NCBI GenBank assembly: GCA_937995875.1
Contig: CALKIW010000088.1
Span: forward strand, 1 to 34,900
Reading direction: 5' to 3'
DNA: 34,900 bases
DNA from: an uncultured Bacteroidales bacterium
GTDB lineage: Bacteria; Bacteroidota; Bacteroidia; Bacteroidales; Bacteroidaceae
Shown here in pieces: positions 23,726-33,569 of the stretch; position 1 is the stretch's first letter, and each line of letters opens with the position of its first letter. The position numbers were made by a program, and so were the translations under genes. Under the pieces are notes generated by a model. That model saw only the letters and a program-made list of their open reading frames with translations, ran no database searches and had not been told where the DNA came from.

Positions 23726-26644
23726 TTGATAATACGGAAAATACTTTTACTCATTGGCCTGATTTTGGCTCATTTCGGCTCTTTGCAGGCCCGTCATCTG
23801 ACTGGCCACGTGATTGATGCGGCAACCAGTGAGATGTTGCCCGGCGTTACGGTAGAATTACTTTCGGCTGCCGACAGCAGTCTCGTACGGGCTACAGTGA
23901 CGGCCGAGCATAGTTTTTGGGGACATAAAATCGTCAAGTATGAAATCGATGTAGAGAATCACACGAGCTATATCCTTCGTTTCTCAATGCTTGGCTACAA
24001 AACCGTCTATAAGAAAGTAGACGTGGAAATGGCCGACCGTGTGAACGAACAGTATGTCGAACTGGTAAAGATGGAGGAAGATTCCAAGATTCTGGACGAA
24101 GTGGTGGTGAAGGCTACGAAGATAAAAATGGTGATGCGGGGCGACACGGTGGTCTATGATGCCACGGCGTTTAAACTGAACGAAGGCTCGATGCTCGATG
24201 CGCTGATTCGACAGTTGCCGGGTGCAACACTTGAAAACGGGGTGATCAAGGTGAATGGGCGCACGGTGAGTTCGCTACTCGTGGATGGTCGCGACTTCTT
24301 CAAAGGTGACGCCAAGCAAGCGCTCGAAAACCTGCCGGCCTACACGGTAGACAAAGTCAAGGTGTACGACAAGCGCGGCAAGGAAAGCCGATTGATGGGC
24401 CGTGACATGAACGACCGCGAGTATGTGCTCGACGTGGGGTTGAAAAAGCAATATCAGCACGGCATGATGGGGAATGCAGACCTTGCAGTTGGTACGGATA
24501 GCAGATATAGTAGTCGGCTGTTTGCGATGGGGTATAGCAAACATTCGCGGTTGTCGCTTACCGGAGCGATGAATAATGTAAATGGGTCTGGGGTGCCTGG
24601 AACAAACCGTGGAATGGGAGTCATGCCTACGGCTGGTGGTGGACTCACTTCCACTAAGGAGGCAGGGCTGAACTATCGTTATGACGGCAAGAACGAAGAC
24701 GAATATTTTGATACCCGTATGGACTTCCGACATTCGGACAACGAGACGCAGACCCACACTACATCGCAAACGTTTCTGACGGGCGGCGACTATTACGGGC
24801 TCAACAGAAACAGTAACAGAAGGAAGAACACTGCGTGGTCCGGAAGTGGCTCTTTTGGCCTGCATCCCGGAAAACATATGCTCGACGGAAACCTGAGTGC
24901 CAACTATTCCAAGAGTGAGGGATGGGGAAACAACCTGTCGGGACGTTTCAATGCCGATCCCTCAGGAATAAGTACACTCGACAGTTTGTTTCTGCCCACG
25001 GCCGGACAGAAGCTGTTGGCCATGACGATAAACCGCGTACGCAATGACAGTAAGGACAATGGAGAAAATCTCGGCTATTCGCTTAATCTGAATGAGCGTA
25101 TGAGTTTTGGGACCGGTGAAAGCTGGCATAACATGCTCTCGGTCTCAGCCTCGTTCGACTATAATCGTTCTAAGAACTATCGCTACGCTCTCAACAGGAT
25201 AGATTATCTTGCCAACAATCCTTCCGAAGACCATCGCAATCAATACACCACCACTCCTAACCACGATTACTCGGTCAATGCTAACGTGGACTATACACGA
25301 TTATTTGAATGTGATACGAACAAGGTGGCTACACTGTTTTTCCGTCCGAGCTATAGGTTTAGCCAAAGATATAGTAATACAGATTATTCGCTCTACCGCC
25401 TTGACCAACTCGAAGACTATACCGACGAGACCTATGGCTTAGGAGTATTGCCTTCCACGCGCGATGCCCTGATGCAAGTGATGGATGCCACCAACAGCTA
25501 CCGCAGTCAGGAACGCACCGTTTCGCACACGGGAACTATGGATGTAACTTTTATTCATGGCGATGGAAGGCGCAGCCCAAGATACATGGTCAATGTCAGC
25601 TTGCCACTTGAATCGCGCTATGAAAAAATAGATTATTACCGCCGGAAAAGCTATGCCAAAGACCGGACAACACTCCATTTTAATCCGTCATTGAAGGCCG
25701 ACTATCAATTTAACGACTCTACGGGTACCCAATTTGTGTCGTTTGGCTATACCACAAGTCTGAGTCAGCCTGCACTCACGTCGCTGCTCGATATTCGAGA
25801 CGATGCCAACCCGCTTGTCGTGACTTTGGGAAACCCCAATCTGAAGAAAGCACGCAGCCATTCCGTGAACATCATGAGCGGAATCTTCCAGATGGCCAAA
25901 CAGCGCAATATGATGCTTGGGCTTCATTATAACATCATGCAGAATGCCATCGCTACGTCAATACTTTATGATAAGGAGACCGGAAAAACCATCTCGCAAC
26001 AGGTGAATGTGAACGGCAACTGGAGCTTGGGAGGAAACGTGAGATTGGGCTGTCCGATTGACAAAAAGCGGCGGTGGACCATTGAAGAAGACTTTACGTG
26101 CAACTACAGCGATAATGTGGACCTCACCACAGTAGAGGGTACGCAGTCGGTACGAAGCAAGGTGCATAACTGGAACGTGACCAACCAAATGTCGCTGCAA
26201 TATCAGTTGGGACAGAAATTGCGCACCTATGTTAGGGCTAACATTACTTATCAGCGTGCCACCGGCGATCGTAAGGGTTTTCAGACGGTAAGCGCATGGA
26301 ACTATAATGTGGCTCTTGGCGGGGAAGTTCAACTGCCCTGGGACCTCGAACTGTCTACAGATATTACAGACTACAGCCGCAGTGGTTACAACGATGAGCA
26401 GATGAACACCAGCGAACTTGTGTGGAACGCGCGCCTTTCCAGGAATTTCATGAAGAAGAAACTGGTTGTTTCGCTCGACTGTTTTGATATATTGGGAAAC
26501 CTGAACAGCACCTCCTTCACACTCGACACACAGGGACGCACAGAAACTTGGACCAACGGCCTCACCCGTTACCTCATGCTTCATGCAGCCTACAAGTTCA
26601 CTTTAGGAATGAAGCGGTCGGGCAGAGGCTTCCGAAACTTCTAA
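23726..26644 (+). CDS. TonB-receptor-type outer-membrane beta-barrel protein
   Basis: Outer-membrane protein of 972 aa. A signal peptide spans about 1-22 (GSLQA). A carboxypeptidase-regulatory-like domain lies at about 23-110 (HLTGHVIDAATSEMLPGVTV). A plug-like domain spans about 125-235 and contains LDALIRQLPGATLENGVIKV and VDGRDFFKGDAKQALENLPA. The remainder is a barrel of the OMP_b-brl_3 type (PF14905), closing with a terminal phenylalanine (GRGFRNF). It probably takes up or binds a large nutrient with TonB energy. The frame has no ATG before the signal peptide: the start is TTG at 23726, with AAGGA about 8 nt upstream. No SusD-like partner gene follows. Confidence 0.88.
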   Translation: MIIRKILLLIGLILAHFGSLQARHLTGHVIDAATSEMLPGVTVELLSAADSSLVRATVTAEHSFWGHKIVKYEIDVENHTSYILRFSMLGYKTVYKKVDVEMADRVNEQYVELVKMEEDSKILDEVVVKATKIKMVMRGDTVVYDATAFKLNEGSMLDALIRQLPGATLENGVIKVNGRTVSSLLVDGRDFFKGDAKQALENLPAYTVDKVKVYDKRGKESRLMGRDMNDREYVLDVGLKKQYQHGMMGNADLAVGTDSRYSSRLFAMGYSKHSRLSLTGAMNNVNGSGVPGTNRGMGVMPTAGGGLTSTKEAGLNYRYDGKNEDEYFDTRMDFRHSDNETQTHTTSQTFLTGGDYYGLNRNSNRRKNTAWSGSGSFGLHPGKHMLDGNLSANYSKSEGWGNNLSGRFNADPSGISTLDSLFLPTAGQKLLAMTINRVRNDSKDNGENLGYSLNLNERMSFGTGESWHNMLSVSASFDYNRSKNYRYALNRIDYLANNPSEDHRNQYTTTPNHDYSVNANVDYTRLFECDTNKVATLFFRPSYRFSQRYSNTDYSLYRLDQLEDYTDETYGLGVLPSTRDALMQVMDATNSYRSQERTVSHTGTMDVTFIHGDGRRSPRYMVNVSLPLESRYEKIDYYRRKSYAKDRTTLHFNPSLKADYQFNDSTGTQFVSFGYTTSLSQPALTSLLDIRDDANPLVVTLGNPNLKKARSHSVNIMSGIFQMAKQRNMMLGLHYNIMQNAIATSILYDKETGKTISQQVNVNGNWSLGGNVRLGCPIDKKRRWTIEEDFTCNYSDNVDLTTVEGTQSVRSKVHNWNVTNQMSLQYQLGQKLRTYVRANITYQRATGDRKGFQTVSAWNYNVALGGEVQLPWDLELSTDITDYSRSGYNDEQMNTSELVWNARLSRNFMKKKLVVSLDCFDILGNLNSTSFTLDTQGRTETWTNGLTRYLMLHAAYKFTLGMKRSGRGFRNF

Positions 26645-26751
26645 GAGAGGGAAATGCAAAACTCATATTACAAAATCACAAGGGATGTTCCGTTTATGTA
26701 GGCTAATTAACTTTTTTAACCCAGATGTAACATTAAAAAACATAATTCACC

Positions 26752-26782
26752 TTTGAAGTAATAAAATAAAGTGTTATTTTTG
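26752..26782 (+). promoter_or_regulatory. Promoter of the aldolase gene
   Basis: TATTTTTG (26775-26782) follows TTTG (26752-26755) by 19 nt. It lies 46 nt before the ATG. Confidence 0.75.
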
Positions 26783-26828
26783 CAAATGGATAATATTCCA
26801 GGATTATTTATTTTTAAATTATTATAAA

Positions 26829-27842
26829 ATGGCAGTAAGTTACAAAGATTTAGGTCTTGTTAATACAAGAGAAATGTTCAAGCGTGCCGTAAATGGTGGT
26901 TATGCCATCCCGGCGTTCAACTTCAATAACCTTGAGCAGCTTCAGGCTATCATCACTGCTTCTTCAGAATTGAAGTCGCCGGTGATTCTGCAAGTGTCTA
27001 AGGGTGCCCGCAACTATGCAAACGCTACATTGCTTCGCTATATGGCTGAGGGTGCTGTAGAATACGCCAAGGAATTGGGCTGCAAGCATCCTGAGATTGT
27101 GCTTCATCTCGACCATGGTGACAGTTTCGAGTTGTGCAAGGACTGCGTGGACATGGGCTTTTCTTCGGTAATGATCGACGGTTCCTCACTTCCTTTCGAG
27201 GAGAATATTGAGTTGGCAAAGAAAGTCGTAGACTACGCTCACAAGTACGATGTGACGGTTGAGGCCGAGCTTGGTGTGCTCGCCGGCGTTGAGGACGACG
27301 TAGTGGCAGAGGAGTCTCACTATACCAAACCCGAAGAGGTTATAGAATTCTCACAACGTACAGGCTGCGATTCGCTGGCTATTTCTATTGGTACCAGTCA
27401 CGGCGCCTACAAGTTTACGCCGGAGCAGTGCACACGCGACCCGAAGACAGGACGCCTTGTTCCTCCACCATTGGCATTTGACATCTTGGCCGAGATAGAG
27501 AAGAAACTTCCCGGATTCCCCATCGTGCTTCACGGATCTTCTTCTGTTCCACAGAATTATGTTGATATTATCAACAAGTTCGGTGGCAACTTGCCCAACG
27601 CTGTAGGTATTCCTGAGGAACAACTTCGTCAGGCTGCCAAGAGTGCAGTATGCAAGGTTAATATCGACTCTGACTCTCGCTTGGCTTACACTGCAGGCGT
27701 TCGCCAGACATTGGCCGAGCATCCTGACTACTTTGATCCCCGCCAGTATGGCAAGGTTGCACGTAGCTACATGGTAGATCTCTATAAGAGCAAGATTACC
27801 AATGTGCTGGGTAGTGACAACAAACTTGCTCAGCTCGACTAA
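26829..27842 (+). CDS. fba: Class II fructose-bisphosphate aldolase
   Basis: Zinc-dependent aldolase of 337 aa that splits fructose 1,6-bisphosphate into glyceraldehyde 3-phosphate and dihydroxyacetone phosphate in glycolysis. Class II signs are AIPAFNFNNLEQLQAI, HLDHGDS (His93, catalytic Asp95, His96), VEAELGVLAGVEDD with the zinc-ligand glutamate, AISIGTSHGAYKF with a zinc-binding histidine, and PIVLHGSSSVP. The start MAVSYKDLGLVNTREMF is the usual one. It is monocistronic, with its own promoter and a strong terminator. GC content of the gene is clearly higher than in the operon to its right. Confidence 0.95.
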   Translation: MAVSYKDLGLVNTREMFKRAVNGGYAIPAFNFNNLEQLQAIITASSELKSPVILQVSKGARNYANATLLRYMAEGAVEYAKELGCKHPEIVLHLDHGDSFELCKDCVDMGFSSVMIDGSSLPFEENIELAKKVVDYAHKYDVTVEAELGVLAGVEDDVVAEESHYTKPEEVIEFSQRTGCDSLAISIGTSHGAYKFTPEQCTRDPKTGRLVPPPLAFDILAEIEKKLPGFPIVLHGSSSVPQNYVDIINKFGGNLPNAVGIPEEQLRQAAKSAVCKVNIDSDSRLAYTAGVRQTLAEHPDYFDPRQYGKVARSYMVDLYKSKITNVLGSDNKLAQLD

Positions 27843-27897
27843 GGAACTGAGAGCTTGCGAAACAGTATGTTTACGTTAAGCTGATATCATAAAATTA

Positions 27898-27938
27898 AGA
27901 AAAGGTGAGTTCGCTGTATTGTTGAACTCACCTTTTCT
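27898..27938 (+). terminator. Rho-independent terminator of the aldolase gene
   Basis: AGAAAAGGTGAGTTC (27898-27912) pairs perfectly over 15 nt with GAACTCACCTTTTCT (27924-27938), followed by GTTTTC. Confidence 0.85.
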
Positions 27939-27944
27939 GTTTTC

Positions 27945-28344
27945 AGGGAGAATCCCTTTGCAGTATTCAGACTGTCAGGCAGGTCTGGGAATGGTGTCAA
28001 ACTTAGTGTGATGAATGCTCTGTGGGCTCAGTAGATATATACTACGAAGACAAGAGCTCAGCAGGCCTTTACTTTTTGAGTCCTGTACACGTTTCTATGA
28101 TTGTGGCAACGAAGTAACCACAAAACAGGAATGAAAACAAGAAGATATGATGTAGGGATGCTTACCAAATTTCTCTTATGTCGAAGCCGAACTGGACAAT
28201 GGCGAGGAGCATACCAATACTAAGGTGATGGCAGTGAAGTACCCCCCCTCATCCATTAATCATGTTCCGAAAAGATTATCCTATTTGCAGCTATTTCACA
28301 TGCGTAGAAGATCCTATACAAAGCATTCTTGAACATTAAATATG
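27945..28344. other. Intergenic boundary region, possible gene remnant
   Basis: About 400 nt between the aldolase terminator and the end of the ABC-transporter gene. No intact gene is seen. On +, a short open stretch near 28170-28240 reads NFSYVEAELDNGEEHTNTK, which looks protein-like but has no start and no extended frame. It may be a decayed gene end or chance. The region marks the change to AT-rich DNA. Confidence 0.4.
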
Positions 28345-30555
28345 TTAAATGTCAAGCTGATTTTTCACCAGTTGGTAATAGACGCCTTTTTTACTAATCA
28401 GGGTTACATGGTCGCCCTGTTCACAGATTTTACCATCCTTTAAAACAACTATATTATCAGCGTTTCGCACAGTGCTAAGTCTGTGGGCAATGATGATGGC
28501 AGTCCTCCCCTTAATAAAATTATTCAAATTTTCCATGATTTCATGCTCATTGTTAGCATCAAGAGAGTTTGTGGCCTCATCCAAGAAAATATACCTCGGA
28601 TTTTTATAAATAGCTCGTGCAATAAGGATTCGTTGTTTCTGACCTAGACTTAGACCATGTCCGTCGTTGCCAATTCTTGTTTTGTACTTCAACGGCAATT
28701 CCTCAATGAAATCACCAATATTAGCAATCCCGGCAGCTTTAACAACTAATTCGTCGTTTGAATTATCAAGTCCTGATGCGATGTTGTTTTTTATTGTGTC
28801 TGAGAAGATATAACCTTCTTGCATAACAGTACCGCAACACTTTCTCCATTCTCTTTTATTCATAGAATCCAAATTGACGCCACCTACTTCAATGGTGCCC
28901 TTATCCGGGCTATAAAAGCCAAGAATCATTTTTAGGATCGTGGTTTTTCCACTGCCACTAAGGCCTACGATTGCTGTCACCTTACCTTCTGGTATTTTTA
29001 AGTTGATATCATTTAAAGTCGGTTTAGAGCTCAATTTATCATATCGGAACATGACATGGCGCAACACAATATCACCGTTTTGCATGGAGCTCGTTCCCAA
29101 CTTGGTATCATCATCTTCATCTTTTTCGTCATAAACATCCTGAAGCCTGTCAACACTTAATTTTGCATCTTGGTACTGACGGAAAAAGCTGATTAGTTGG
29201 TCGACAGGGCTATTCAGCATACCAACAATATACTGAACACTCAACATCATACCCAAAGTTATTTTACCTTTGACAACTAAGGTTGCTACAAGGGCTGTTA
29301 TAATGAGGTTCTTCACCTGATTGATAAAGAATCCTCCCGACTGCTGATATTGAGATAACTTAAGACCTTTTGTCGTCAAACGATAAATATTTCGCTGTAT
29401 GCTCTCCCATTCCCATCTTTTTTGCTGTTCACATGCATTAAGTTTAATCTCTTGCATTCCAGAGATTAATTGAATGACACTACTTTGGTTAGCGGAATTC
29501 AAAGCAAACATCTTATGGTCTAGAATTTCTCTTTTTTTCATAAATTTCCAAACCCAGAAGATGTACAATGCACTCCCAACAAAAAATATTAATGAAACTA
29601 CCCAGTTATAGATAAGGATTACTACACCCAATACTATCATGCTCACAAGAGAGAACAAAGTGTCAAGACTTGAATCAGTCAAAAACGATTGAATTCTCGA
29701 ATGATCATTGATGCGTTGGATGATATCACCCGTCAGTTTAGTGTCAAAGAAAGAAATTCGCAATTTCATTAACTTAGTCAAATAGTCAGAAATCAAGGCT
29801 ATGTTAGTCTTGGTTCCAATAATCAACAAAGTCCAACTACGAATAAAACTGACAATAGTCTGTCCACATTCCAAGGTTAGTTGTCCAATTAGGATTAGCA
29901 ATATGATACTAATATCTTTTTCCTTAATACCCCAATCAACAATTGCCTGAGTCAGAAAGGGCAACACAAGTTGAATCGCTGCACCACAAACCATCACTGA
30001 CAGTAGTAGCGCAATTTTCTTTTTATATGGCTTAAGGTATGAAAAGAGGAAGGATAAAGTTTTCTTTCTATTTTTCTTGACTTTTTGGTCTCCCTGCTTT
30101 TCGTAAAATGCAGGAGTAGGCTGCAAGGATAAAGCGACTCCAATTGATTGACCATGGTCATCTGTGCCACTCAACCAACTTGAACTAAATTCCCATTCAT
30201 TGAATTCCAATCTAACGCCACCAGCAGGGTTAGCAATGCAAAACACACAACCCTTCTTCGTTTTCTTGATTTTATACAGTACCACAAAATGGTTCTGGTT
30301 CCAATGGAGAATACAAGGCAACGGCATCTCGTTAATCAATTGGATAATATTCAATTGAGTGCCGATTGCATGGAATCCAATCTTCTCTGCAGCAATACTA
30401 ATACCATATAAAGACACACCTTCATTAGATATACTACATAAATCATGAAGGTGTTCTATATTATAGTTCCTGCCATAATACTTCCCTATCATGGCTAAAC
30501 ACGTCGGACCGCAGTCCATTGCGTCATATTGTTGCAGAACTGGGAATTTCTTCAT
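28345..30555 (-). CDS. Peptidase-containing (C39) ABC transporter
   Basis: Protein of 736 aa of the bacteriocin/peptide exporter type, acting in the inner membrane. Residues 1-130 are a C39 peptidase domain: Gln9 and Cys15 in QQYDAMDCGPTC, and His89 in QNHFVVLY. The usual catalytic aspartate is replaced by Asn109 (IANPAGG). A membrane domain of six helices spans about 165-460. The nucleotide-binding domain (about 495-736) has Walker A GLSGSGKTT, the signature LSLGQKQRI, Walker B YIFLDEATNSLD and the AHRLST switch histidine. The family cuts double-glycine leaders and exports the peptide. It starts 5 nt after the lipoprotein stop, last in a minus-strand operon. No HlyD adaptor or precursor peptide is visible in the window. 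Confidence 0.93.
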   Translation of the reverse strand: MKKFPVLQQYDAMDCGPTCLAMIGKYYGRNYNIEHLHDLCSISNEGVSLYGISIAAEKIGFHAIGTQLNIIQLINEMPLPCILHWNQNHFVVLYKIKKTKKGCVFCIANPAGGVRLEFNEWEFSSSWLSGTDDHGQSIGVALSLQPTPAFYEKQGDQKVKKNRKKTLSFLFSYLKPYKKKIALLLSVMVCGAAIQLVLPFLTQAIVDWGIKEKDISIILLILIGQLTLECGQTIVSFIRSWTLLIIGTKTNIALISDYLTKLMKLRISFFDTKLTGDIIQRINDHSRIQSFLTDSSLDTLFSLVSMIVLGVVILIYNWVVSLIFFVGSALYIFWVWKFMKKREILDHKMFALNSANQSSVIQLISGMQEIKLNACEQQKRWEWESIQRNIYRLTTKGLKLSQYQQSGGFFINQVKNLIITALVATLVVKGKITLGMMLSVQYIVGMLNSPVDQLISFFRQYQDAKLSVDRLQDVYDEKDEDDDTKLGTSSMQNGDIVLRHVMFRYDKLSSKPTLNDINLKIPEGKVTAIVGLSGSGKTTILKMILGFYSPDKGTIEVGGVNLDSMNKREWRKCCGTVMQEGYIFSDTIKNNIASGLDNSNDELVVKAAGIANIGDFIEELPLKYKTRIGNDGHGLSLGQKQRILIARAIYKNPRYIFLDEATNSLDANNEHEIMENLNNFIKGRTAIIIAHRLSTVRNADNIVVLKDGKICEQGDHVTLISKKGVYYQLVKNQLDI

Positions 30556-30560
30556 TATTT

Positions 30561-31241
30561 TTATTGATTAGCTTCTATAATTTTTCTAGTCATATCTGCA
30601 AAGCCCTCAAGGGTTACACTGATGTTAGGCAGCATCTCAGGTTGCGTGATATTCCAATGATACAAAGTGGGGAAAGGATACCCTTTTTTGTCTGCTTGCA
30701 TAACATACATTACAGCATAGGGATTACCCTTTAGCACTAAGCGGTCAACACACAACACCCGTTTCTTAGACGGAGAGATTATAAGGTTCCTCCAAAAACT
30801 TCCAGGCTGCAACTTTCGATTACTATTCCATTCATCAGCTAACTCAACGACACAATCCCCCTTGACATTCAAAGAATAGTTAGGTACCCACTCATGATGT
30901 TCATTGTCAAGCCTTAAAACAACAAATTTATCAGCTGACACGAATTCCACAGTCTTTTCTTTAAAGGGTAGCTGGCTGATACTTCCTCTAATCAGATCAT
31001 AAGCTGCATACTCATTATTAAAATTTGACTGATTAATGAAATTCAAATCATAACCACCAGTATAATTTGGAGACAGCAAATCTTTTCTTAAAGGATATTT
31101 AACGTTCGTCTTGGAATTGATGACCTCAAGTGGAATTTCGGTCATGCTTAACTCTGATGAATCTATGAACCTGAAATTAGAGCTGGCACATCCTGTAAAA
31201 AGAAGGACTGTCAGCATTGCAACAATTACATTTTTCATCAT
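30561..31241 (-). CDS. Lipoprotein of unknown function in the export operon
   Basis: Lipoprotein of 226 aa when started at ATG 31241 (MMKNVIVAML) or 31238, with lipobox LFTGC (Cys near 18). The open frame extends upstream to 31373 but that part lies within the preceding barrel gene. The mature part is rich in Asn and Lys, with YSLNVKGDCVVELADEWN and PGSFWRNLIISPSKKRVLCV; no family is recognised. It begins 10 nt after the stop of the barrel gene and ends 5 nt before the ABC-transporter gene, so it is surely in the same transcript. It could be an immunity or accessory protein; this is only inferred from position. Confidence 0.75.
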   Translation of the reverse strand: MMKNVIVAMLTVLLFTGCASSNFRFIDSSELSMTEIPLEVINSKTNVKYPLRKDLLSPNYTGGYDLNFINQSNFNNEYAAYDLIRGSISQLPFKEKTVEFVSADKFVVLRLDNEHHEWVPNYSLNVKGDCVVELADEWNSNRKLQPGSFWRNLIISPSKKRVLCVDRLVLKGNPYAVMYVMQADKKGYPFPTLYHWNITQPEMLPNISVTLEGFADMTRKIIEANQ

Positions 31242-31251
31242 GATATGCTTG

Positions 31252-33567
31252 TTAAAATCTATGTACTTCATTCGACTTGGTATTTGCATAATGTCTTTTT
31301 TGTTTATAATTAAATGTATAGGAAGCCATAAGGAAAACATTTCTGTTATCCCTGTTGCTATATGAGGAGTCATCTATCCAGCCACATCGTGTCGTACTTG
31401 TACGCGAACGAGGGCATAAAACATTGTTCACTGTCAGCTGAAAGAACCAACTCTTTATATTCTTTGATAACGAAAGTTGGGTATTCCACTGTTCTGTAAC
31501 CTCTCTAAAGAGAGAAGAGTTCTTGCCATAATAATCTACAAACAGCATAATGCTCAAGCTGTTTTTCAACTCGAAGGTGTTATGCACTTTGAAATTCACA
31601 AATGGATGATTGAAATGATAGGGGGCATCCATATAAGTATATGAAAAGGTTTGTCCACCAACACCAAGTTCAAGATACGGAGTATAGATGCCAAAATGTT
31701 GCCACCAGTTAACTCCAGTGCTCCACCGCTTATAATTTGAAACATTCGTAGCCTGCGACAACACAATATCTTTCGAAGTTCCTAACAAACTTCTCTTCAT
31801 TGCAATGTCGTCATTAACGAAATCTAATGAGCCGATGAACCGGAGATTCTTGTATGACGCTAACATGTTAATTGAATTCGTGTAGGAATAATCCAACAAA
31901 GAATTTCCTTGGACATAATAGTATCGGCTCTGGTATTCCACGTTATCATTCAATTCTCCATAGTTCGGTCTCCTTACGATTTGCCTATAACCCAAGGACA
32001 CATTAGTAACATCATTAGGATGATATGAAATATTCAAAGTGGGGAACAAATCATTATAATCTCGGCTCTGGGACTTTTGTTTCATATCCCCAACGAAGTA
32101 TTGCCAGCTAGCAAATTCATATCGCAGCCCAGCATTCACAAAGAACTTCCCTAAGGGCACATTCAGATTGGCAAACGCCGCCCCGAGTGTTTGTTCATTT
32201 TTGTTCTCTGTATTCATCATTTCGGTTTTGATGTTACTTTCATCAAAATCGAAGGTTTGTTTATGATGTGAATAGGTGAATTCACCACCATAATTTAGAG
32301 ACACTTTCTTATTTAGGGGAGTATTAATGTCAGCAACAAATGAATTCATAAAATAATGAGATTCGTTTTTTGTTGAGACATCAACATTTTCCTGTTCCCC
32401 ATAGAAAAGTTTTTTACTTTGAGAGCCAATTAAGACATCGTCCGTAAGATCCAACCTAGTTTTGCCAATGGAAAGAGTATAAAAGGTATTCGTAAGCCAC
32501 TGAATAGGCGTGTTCTTAGACTTGTTGGTACCTTCTGTGTGGAAATCATTCACGCCATCTGTAAAATGCTCAATTCTAGCATCATCAATAGTATGATTAT
32601 GTTTATATTTTGTGATTTTTGTATTGAAGCCAACAGTCTGTTTGGCAGAAGGCTGGTACGTGATTCCAAAATTACCTTCCAAGAAAGTCATATCATAGTC
32701 TAAAGTAATACTATTAGTATACAACTTAGTTGGCTTACTTATCACAGATGTTCTATCTTCTGCTTTTTCCTGTGTTTTATAATTGGCATGGCTTATTCCT
32801 CCAGTAAGCTGCCACTTACCAGAATTATAAACAATAGATGCACCCTCCTGATTAGAGAATTTTCTACCTTCCGTCACACTAGTATAAACATTGCCTCCCA
32901 AGCCATCAGGATTATCAACTGTAAAGATTTTTATCACAGCCTTAACATCTGAAGAGTACCGTGCCCCGGGATTGGTAATCACCTGAACTTTTTTTATTCT
33001 ATCAGAATTGACTGTCTTGAGAACATTCGCATCATAGACTTTCCTATTGTTTAAATAAACAACAGCACCACCACGGCCAAATACATTATATTCACCGCCG
33101 CCACCAGAAACGAATGGTATTTGGTTCATCAGATTATCCAATGGACCCGCTTTAGCCAGAACAGTGTTTTGAACATTCGCAGTGATAATATCATTCTCAT
33201 TTTTAAACAGGCTGCGTTTCCCCTTAACGACGACTTCGTCAATCTCAGATGACTTAGCCTTCAAAATTATTCGAAGGGGCTTTGAGACTGCTTTTGCCAA
33301 ACTGAGGGTATCAGATACCATACCTACATAAGAAGTAATAAGATAGCCTGAAGTCCCTTTTCCTTTAATTGCTAAAGAAAAGGTTCCCTCAGAGGACGTC
33401 GTAGTTCCTGTAACATAATGCATACAAGAATCGACTTGCACCACATTTGCAAATTCGACAACATTTCCATTGTTATAATAAACAACGCCCTCCATCGTTT
33501 GTCCGTGAGCTGACAGAGACACAGACGATACGACAAAGAATGAAATAATTAAATTTGATATCTTCAT
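31252..33567 (-). CDS. TonB-receptor-like outer-membrane barrel in the export operon
   Basis: Outer-membrane protein of 771 aa. A signal peptide lies at about 1-22. A carboxypeptidase-regulatory-like domain spans about 23-105 (VVEFANVVQVDSCMHYVTGT). A plug-like segment spans about 110-215, with EIDEVVVKGKR, NLMNQIPFVSGGGG, FGRGGAVVYLNNRKVYDA and VITNPGARYSSDVKAVIKI. A barrel of the OMP_b-brl_3 type follows, including YHPNDVTNVSLGYRQIVRRP. It starts 2 nt after the glycosyltransferase-like gene's stop. Barrels of this group in transporter operons might serve as exit or entry pores for the peptide; this is inference. Codon use is AT-rich, like the rest of the operon. Confidence 0.85.
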   Translation of the reverse strand: MKISNLIISFFVVSSVSLSAHGQTMEGVVYYNNGNVVEFANVVQVDSCMHYVTGTTTSSEGTFSLAIKGKGTSGYLITSYVGMVSDTLSLAKAVSKPLRIILKAKSSEIDEVVVKGKRSLFKNENDIITANVQNTVLAKAGPLDNLMNQIPFVSGGGGEYNVFGRGGAVVYLNNRKVYDANVLKTVNSDRIKKVQVITNPGARYSSDVKAVIKIFTVDNPDGLGGNVYTSVTEGRKFSNQEGASIVYNSGKWQLTGGISHANYKTQEKAEDRTSVISKPTKLYTNSITLDYDMTFLEGNFGITYQPSAKQTVGFNTKITKYKHNHTIDDARIEHFTDGVNDFHTEGTNKSKNTPIQWLTNTFYTLSIGKTRLDLTDDVLIGSQSKKLFYGEQENVDVSTKNESHYFMNSFVADINTPLNKKVSLNYGGEFTYSHHKQTFDFDESNIKTEMMNTENKNEQTLGAAFANLNVPLGKFFVNAGLRYEFASWQYFVGDMKQKSQSRDYNDLFPTLNISYHPNDVTNVSLGYRQIVRRPNYGELNDNVEYQSRYYYVQGNSLLDYSYTNSINMLASYKNLRFIGSLDFVNDDIAMKRSLLGTSKDIVLSQATNVSNYKRWSTGVNWWQHFGIYTPYLELGVGGQTFSYTYMDAPYHFNHPFVNFKVHNTFELKNSLSIMLFVDYYGKNSSLFREVTEQWNTQLSLSKNIKSWFFQLTVNNVLCPRSRTSTTRCGWIDDSSYSNRDNRNVFLMASYTFNYKQKRHYANTKSNEVHRF

Positions 33568-33569
33568 AT

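Noticed and set aside
28230..28330. 26-codon minus-strand frame as a possible peptide precursor
   Set aside because: It starts MFKNALYRIFY, has no double-glycine leader and no ribosome-binding context; probably chance.
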